This document shows, in pieces, positions 58,049-64,000 of a DNA stretch of 64,000 nucleotides. Below the pieces are notes generated by a model. That model saw only the letters and a list, made by a program, of their open reading frames with translations, did not search any database and was not told the DNA's origin. The number at the start of each line of letters is the position of its first letter. The stretch's first letter is position 1. The stretch is from Xenopus tropicalis. Its lineage: Eukaryota; Chordata; Amphibia; Anura; Pipidae. A program made the position numbers and the translations under genes. The stretch is from NCBI RefSeq assembly GCF_000004195.4, contig NC_030680.2, positions 151,792,975 through 151,856,974 of the forward strand, given 5' to 3'.

Positions 58049-58567
58049 GGTAGGAAAGCTTGTGGGAGGGGTAATAAGGGATTGGGTACTGGGGCACATT
58101 GCAAATCACTATACTACACACATGGGTTTATGGGTAACAGATCTTACCAGACTTATTTAGTTGCTTCTTAAGAGGCATGAGCAGGAACCTTGATGCTGGA
58201 ATGGCAGTGGATGGGATCTACTTGGACTAAAGCGTTTGAAATACCCCCATACTCTATGGGCAAGTAGATTAAGAATTCCCTAATGAGCAGGAAATGATGT
58301 ACATATTGGGTTAATGATGTAGGATATTTGGCCACATTAGTCCGACCTTAGGCTTTCAGACTTGGTGCGTCCCCTGTATATAACTTACCCAGAGAGTTCT
58401 GTCTGAGGAGCAGTGAAACTGGGGCGAGAGGGTAGTGACCCACCCTGCTGGCAAGCACTTATACAGGCAGTGGGATAGAATGATGGATAGAATGAGCAAA
58501 TAGCCTTCAGCTTCAGCCTTCAGGCTACCGGGAGTACTCAAAGGGTGTCGGGATTACTCAGAGTAAT
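58049..58567. other. Non-coding spacer
   Basis: No gene or known repeat is recognised. Sequence is mixed. Confidence 0.35.
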
Positions 58568-60420
58568 CCCCCTTATATATAGTGATCCTACCCCCCCTTA
58601 TATATTTATATATAGTGACCCCCCCTTATATATTTATATAGTGACCCCCCCCCCCTTATATATTTATATATAGTGACCCCCCCTTAACTGCCCCTTCCCC
58701 AGTGTAACCAATCCCAACTGGGCCAGCCTTTCCCCATAACTGAGCCCATTCCCTTTATCAGCTTAGTCGCTCTTCCCTGTACTTTCTCTATTTCATTACT
58801 GCCCCCCCTTATATATTTATATATAGTGACCCCCCCCTTAACTGCCCCCCCCCCCCCCCAGTGTAACCAATCCCAACTGGGCCAGCCTTTCCCCATAACT
58901 GAGTCCATTCCCTTTATCAGCTTAGTCGCTCTTCCCTGTACTTTCTCTATTTCATTACTGCCCCCCCTTATATATTTATATATAGTGACCCCCCCTTATA
59001 TATATACAGTATATAGTGCTCATATCTTGCCCCCCAGAATATTCATTTATCACTAGTTACACAGTTGTGGGCAGAACTAAAGGGTTTCTATGTATTTATG
59101 TGAATAAGAGAGATTTCCGTTACTTTATTGGCTGATTATATATAGTGACCCCCCCTTAACTGCCCCCCCCCCCCCCCAGTGTAACCAATCCCAACTGGGC
59201 CAGCCTTTCCCCATAACTGAGTCCATTCCCTTTATCAGCTTAGTCGCTCTTCCCTGTACTTTCTCTATTTCATTACTGCCCCCCCTTATATATTTATATA
59301 TAGTGACCCCCCCTTAACTGCCCCCCCCCCCCCCCCCCAGTGTAACCAATCCCAACTGGGCCAGCCTTTCCCCATAACTGAGCCCATTCCCTTTATCAGC
59401 TTAGTCGCTCTTCCCTGTACTTTCTCTATTTCATTACTGCCCCCCCTTATATATTTATATATAGTGACCCCCCCTTAACTGCCCCCCCCCCCCCCCCCCA
59501 GTGTAACCAATCCCAACTGGGCCAGCCTTTCCCCATAACTGAGCCCATTCCCTTTATCAGCTTAGTCGCTCTTCCCTGTACTTTCTCTATTTCATTACTG
59601 CCCCCCCTTATATATTTATATATAGTGACCCCCCCTTAACTGCCCCTTCCCCAGTGTAACCAATCCCAACTGGGCCAGCCTTTCCCCATAACTGAGCCCA
59701 TTCCCTTTATCAGCTTAGTCGCTCTTCCCTGTACTTTCTCTATTTCATTACTGCCCCCCCTTATATATTTATATATAGTGACCCCCCCTTAACTGCCCCT
59801 TCCCCAGTGTAACCAATCCCAACTGGGCCAGCCTTTCCCCATAACTGAGCCCATTCCCTTTATCAGCTTAGTCGCTCTTCCCTGTACTTTCTCTATTTCA
59901 TTACTGCCCCCCCTTATATATTTATATATAGTGACCCCCCTTAACTGCCCCTTCCCCAGTGTAACCAATCCCAACTGGGCCAGCCTTTCCCCATAACTGA
60001 GCCCATTCCCTTTATTAATTTAGTCGCTCTTCCCTGTACTTTCTCTATTTCATTACTGCCCCCCCTTATATATTTATATATAGTGACCCCCCCTTAACTG
60101 CCCCTTCCCCAGTGTAACCAATCCCAACTGGGCCAGCCTTTCCCCATAACTGAGCCCATTCCCTTTATTAATTTAGTCGCTCTTCCCTGTACTTTCTCTA
60201 TTTCATTACTGCCCCCCCTTATATATTTATATATAGTGACCCCCCCCTTAACTGCCCCTTCCCCAGTGTAACCAATCCCAACTGGGCCAGCCTTTCCCCA
60301 TAACTGAGCCCATTCCCTTTATCAGCTTAGTCGCTCTTCCCTGTACTTTCTCTATTTCATTACTGCCCCCCCTTATATATTTATATATAGTGACCCCCCC
60401 TTATATATATACAGTATATA
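58568..60420 (-). repeat. ~153-bp tandem repeat made of a CR1/L2-like LINE fragment plus TATA-rich and C-rich parts
   Basis: Each full unit has a C-run, TTATATATTTATATATAGTG, AACTGCCCC with a variable C-run, CAGTGTAACCAATCCCAACT and TTTCCCTGTACTTTCTC-like parts. On the minus strand the unit encodes EIEKVQGRATKLIKGM and then GKGWPSWDWL, which I recognise as the segment after the reverse transcriptase of CR1/L2-type LINEs (EKVQRRATKLI, then ERL..LGL). So a LINE fragment was captured and amplified with simple repeats. Unit spacing is 153 bp (for example 59641 and 59794). No functional protein is encoded. Confidence 0.85.
58985..59138 (+). repeat. Internal copy of the array's right flank
   Basis: This ~153-bp segment (TATATACAGTATATAGTGCT through ACTTTATTGGCTGATT) is the same as the flank at 60391-60542. 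It interrupts the ~153-bp array, which resumes at once with TATATAGTGACCC. It arose by duplication that included the array edge. Confidence 0.9.
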
Positions 60421-60542
60421 GTGCTCATATCTTGCCCCCCAGAATATTCATTTATCACTAGTTACACAGTTGTGGGCAGAACTAAAGGGTTTCTATGTAT
60501 TTATGTGAATAAGAGAGATTTCCGTTACTTTATTGGCTGATT
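60391..60542 (+). repeat. Right flank of the ~153-bp array, duplicated at 58985-59138
   Basis: Near-identical to the internal copy until GGCTGATT, after which single-copy sequence follows. Confidence 0.9.
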
Positions 60543-61380
60543 GATGGGAAATCAAGACAAACGCAGGTAAGTGACTTATAAATAAACAAACGACTGAATT
60601 TTCTCCATAAAATAAGTGTTTTTTTTCATTCAAAAATCTGAACAATTCCAAACTTGCGGGATTTTCAAGGCCGGGGCTGTGAGCTCTTGGGGTTTGAAAA
60701 GCAGCGGAAAGTAAAATAAGTGACAGCCAATTAAAAACCAATTTTTATTCCGCGGGCCTCATCCATCAAAGCCGGCAGCGCTCCATCCCGTGACACCCGG
60801 CAGGGGTTAATGCCTGACACCCACATCAATTACCCCCGTCCCCTCCCCACGGCCGGGAGTCCTGTGATTGGAGAGGAAATGGGAATTAGCAGGGAGGTTT
60901 GGGCTCCTGGGGTGCGTTGGTAGCGATGGCGGAAAGGGGGGAATTGTGAAGCCGCTGACTGATTGCGCTTCCCCGGGGGGCACCACAGCGGCCCGGGGGG
61001 GGGGCACTTACCCACCCAATTAGTGGTGTCTGTCATTTGAAACCAAAATAAAACAGAACCAGCAGTGATTCTCTGTAGCGAGCGGCTCCGGGCCCCGCCC
61101 ACGTTCCACGCGTGTAATTAGCGCTACGTTCGGCCCCTCATTCCCACCCAATTCATCACCCTAAATGAATTCTTTGCAAATAGATTCTAACGGAATCGGA
61201 TTGGTCAGCTGATCATAGGAAAGCGCTTCCATAGTCTCTGCTCCTTCCCTGATTGGCCCTTGCCTGGCCCCGCCTCCGCTGCCTGCGGTCGGAATGAATC
61301 TCAGCAATGCCGGGGTTAAGGAACATGAAGGGAGCAGATTGGATGATACAATCAGGCCCTGAGGAACATTAATTGTACCG
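60543..61380. other. Single-copy-like spacer, candidate conserved non-coding DNA
   Basis: About 60700-60850 has homeobox-like and TALE-like words (TGACAGCCAATTAAAAACC) in non-repetitive sequence. No coding frame with a domain exists. A G-run lies at 60995-61003. Confidence 0.35.
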
Positions 61381-61384
61381 AACC

Positions 61385-61592
61385 CACTTTTTTTGGCCAA
61401 ACCCCAAAACCCACCTATCGGCCGAATCCTAATTAGCATATGCGGATTATGCTGATTTCACTGCCCATTTAACCCTTTCTGAGTTCTTATTAGCATATGC
61501 TAATTCGGATTCCGTTTGGCCGGGATCCGTCCGAAGCCGAGATTCGGCCAAATCTCAAACCAAATCTCCAAGATTCGGTGCATCCCTAGTAA
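61385..61592. mobile_element. hAT-like non-autonomous element relic
   Basis: Ends in GATTCGGTGCATCCCTA near 61592 and is filled with GGCCGAAT, CCGAAC and GATTCGGCC words and TTAGCATATGCTAATT palindromes. This is typical of a common Xenopus hAT-like MITE. The left end is degenerate. Confidence 0.6.
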
Positions 61593-61606
61593 TAAGGCGT
61601 TCATAT

Positions 61607-62184
61607 TAGGGATGCCCCGAAGCCAGTTTTTTGGATTCAGCCGAACCCCCAAATCCATCACACAATAAGCTGTACCCCCATACTGTACTGTCTAAGGGAA
61701 ACACTATGGCACCCCCTACCCATATGTATAAATACAAATATACAGAGAAGGAATGTTCTGGGCACACAATAAGCTGTACCCCCATACTGTACTGTCTAAG
61801 GGAAACACTATGGCACCCCCTACCCATATGTATAAATACAAATATACAGAGAAGGAATGTTCTGGGCACACAATAAGCTGTACCCCCATACTGTACTGTC
61901 TAAGGGAAACACTATGGCACCTCCTACCCATATGTATAAATACAAATATACAGAGAGGGAATGTTCTGGGCACACAATAAGCTCCACCCCCATACTGTAC
62001 TGTCTAAGGGAAACACTATGGCACCCCCTACCCATATGTATAAATACAAATATACAGAGAGGGAATGTTCTGGGCACACAATAAGCTGTACCCCCATACT
62101 GTACTGTCTAAGGGAAACACTATGGCACCCCCTACCCATATGTATAAATACAAATATACAGAGAAGGAATGCTCTGGGCACAAG
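61607..62184 (+). repeat. Start of a second hAT-like relic followed by a 104-bp minisatellite, about 5 copies
   Basis: TAGGGATGCCCCGAAGCCAG at 61607 and GATTCAGCCGAACCCCCAAA form one end of a hAT-like MITE. From 61660 it gives way to 104-bp units (ACACAATAAGCTGTACCCCC, CTGTCTAAGGGAAACACTAT, CCCATATGTATAAATACAAA) repeated to 62184. The other hAT end is not visible, so the array may have replaced it. Overlapping frames on both strands are repeat artefacts. Confidence 0.8.
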
Positions 62185-62870
62185 CAGTAATGGCTGACAC
62201 AGTACAGAAGGCAGAATGAGTATCTTCCTCTCTCCGTTATTTTCAGACTGGGGGGGAAATGTATCGCTCGCTAAACAAATACAAAGACTTTGGGCTGAAG
62301 ATGCCTGAGACGCTGTGTTTTCCCATTCCTGCCCCAGAGAGAGCGCTTTGTGCTGCCAGGGAAGGAGCCAACTCCGCGCTGCCATAAAGATACCTTTCAG
62401 CTGAGGTAGGTGGCATTTTGGGCACACGAACAATCCCCGAATGTCAGGAGCGCAAACTGCCGGCTTCCCATCATTCCCAAGAAAATAAATATTTTCCAAG
62501 AAAACAGAAGGGGAATCACTCGAAAGGAACGTATAGAATTTAATAAAGTGCCGAAAGCCACAAACTGCTATTAAAGAGCAGAGTTGGCAGTTAGTAACCG
62601 ATGGCACATAGAGTGGCCAAACAGCGGCCAATGTAAGCCCAACCGGGCCAGGGCCTGTGTATGGGGCCTTCCTGCCGCCCAATCAGTACCTGGCCCAGAA
62701 TTAGCCACACAGAATCCAGCTCGTTAAGCGTTGCCTCGGCCCATTAATGTGCTGTTCTGCACAGGCCGGGGGTTCTGATCCAGTCACTGAGCCCAGTTTG
62801 GCACAGCCTGTTGGTGGCAAAGATCCAATCATCCCCAAACAAGTTGAAGTGAATGGCTGGATCCCCAGAG
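62185..62870. other. Single-copy-like spacer
   Basis: No gene recognised. The 252-residue minus-strand frame over 61924-62682 is an extension of repeat reading and has no domain. Confidence 0.4.
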
Positions 62871-63984
62871 AGCAGAACCAGCTGCTCATTATCTGCACTC
62901 GGTTTGGGGCAGAACCAGAACCAGCTGCTCTATATCTGCACTTGGTTTGGGGCAGAACCAGAACCAGCTGCTCTATATCTGCACTTGGTTTGGGGCAGAA
63001 CCAGAACCAGCTGCTCATTATCTGCACTCGGTTTGGGGCAGAACCAGAACCAGCTGCTCTATATCTGCACTCGGTTTGGGGCAGAACCAGAATCAGCTGC
63101 TCTATATCTGCACTTGGTTTGGGGCAGAACCAGAACCAGCTGCTCATTATCTGCACTCGGTTTGGGGCAGAACCAGAACCAGCTGCTCTATATCTGCACT
63201 CGGTTTGGGGCAGAACCAGAACCAGCTGCTCATTATCTGCACTCGGTTTGGGGCAGAACCAGCTGCTCTATATCTGCACTCAGTTTGGGGCAGAACCAGA
63301 ACCAGCTTCTCTATCTGCACTCGGTTTGGGGCAGAACCAGAACCAGCTGCTCATTATCTGCACTCGGTTTGGGGCAGAACCAGAACCAGCTGCTCATTAT
63401 CTGCACTCGGTTTGGGGCAGAACCAGAACCAGCTGCTCTATATCTGCACTCGGTTTGGGGCAGAACCAGAACCAGCTGCTCATTATCTGCACTCGGTTTG
63501 GGGCAGAACCAGAACCAGCTGCTCATTATCTGCACTCGGTTTGGGGCAGAACCAGAACCAGCTGCTCATTATCTGCACTCGGTTTGGGGCAGAACCAGAA
63601 CCAGCTGCTCATTATCTGCACTCGGTTTGGGGCAGAACCAGAACCAGCTGCTCATTATCTGCACTCGGTTTGGGGCAGAACCAGAACCAGCTGCTCTATA
63701 TCTGCACTCGGTTTGGGGCAGAACCAGAACCAGCTGCTCTATATCTGCACTCGGTTTGGGGCAGAACCAGAACCAGCTGCTCATTATCTGCACTCGGTTT
63801 GGGGCAGAACCAGAACCAGCTTCTCTATCTGCACTCGGTTTGGAGCAGAACCAGCTGCTCTATATCTGCACTCGGTTTGGAGCAGAACCAGAACCAGCTG
63901 CTCTATATCTGCACTCGGTTTGGAGCAGAACCAGAACCAGCTGCTCTATATCTGCACTCGGTTTGGGGCAGAACCAGGACCAGA
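62871..63984 (+). repeat. 43-bp minisatellite (AGCTGCTCATTATCTGCACT), about 26 copies, reaching the window end
   Basis: Units join CAGCTGCTCATTATCTGCAC (or CTATATCTGCAC) and TCGGTTTGGGGCAGAACCAG. A few units lack AGAACC or have GGAGCAG (at the right end). A 381-codon frame crosses it because no unit has a stop; 43 is not a multiple of three, so the frame cycles. It may continue beyond the window. Confidence 0.95.
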
Positions 63985-64000
63985 ATGTCTCAGGGTGAGG

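Noticed and set aside
62871..63984. 381-codon frame
   Set aside because: Produced by a stop-free 43-bp unit read in cycling frames.

Overview
The window looks like non-coding vertebrate nuclear DNA from a pipid frog, most likely Xenopus (X. tropicalis or a close relative). This is judged from the repeats: Kolobok/T2-type MITEs with TTAA target sites and AGGRR-type ends, hAT-like relics ending in GGTGCATCCCTA, a GGACTGGGCC-type dispersed repeat, a Tx1-clade LINE and a decayed type I hammerhead repeat. I recognise these from memory and ran no database search. I see no host protein gene, tRNA, rRNA or CRISPR array.

Roughly half of the window, by my boundaries, is tandem repeat: more than twenty minisatellite arrays with monomers of about 18 to 153 bp. 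The largest are a 25-bp array (6651-11060), a ~86-bp array with a G-run in each unit (25330-31694), a 51-bp array (40861-44219), a 32-bp array (16486-18810), a 94-bp array (37401-39494) and a 19-bp array (34273-35830). Three monomer families recur at separate places: the 103-bp family (14131, 22627, 45964, 54263, the last two in reverse orientation), the 94-bp family (21531, 37401) and the 133-bp family (32262, 44795). Several arrays were clearly amplified out of older transposable elements: the 77-bp and 51-bp arrays at 2762 and 12789 come from the same piece of one retroposon, the 113-bp array from a dispersed Xenopus repeat, and the ~153-bp array at 58568 carries a CR1/L2-like LINE ORF2 fragment.

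The only convincing protein-coding unit is a nearly complete non-LTR retrotransposon of the Tx1 clade at about 46670-54262 on the + strand. ORF1 encodes a gag-like protein with three CCHC zinc knuckles. ORF2 has an APE-type endonuclease, a reverse transcriptase and a C-terminal CCHC motif. It sits inside the 103-bp minisatellite, which suggests targeting to that repeat. The copy is disabled by a reading-frame break in ORF1 and by one stop codon that replaces the tyrosine of the reverse-transcriptase A-Y-A-D-D box.

Layout: 1-6650 dispersed repeats, including the hammerhead-bearing tandem unit (828-1337), nested MITEs and a five-hairpin palindromic element (4075-4431); 6651-25330 minisatellites separated by short single-copy stretches and a tail-to-tail MITE pair; 25330-45913 mostly large arrays; 45964-55397 the LINE inside its array; 55398-64000 more arrays, hAT-like relics and single-copy spacers. 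Some spacers have the look of conserved non-coding DNA, but this cannot be decided here.
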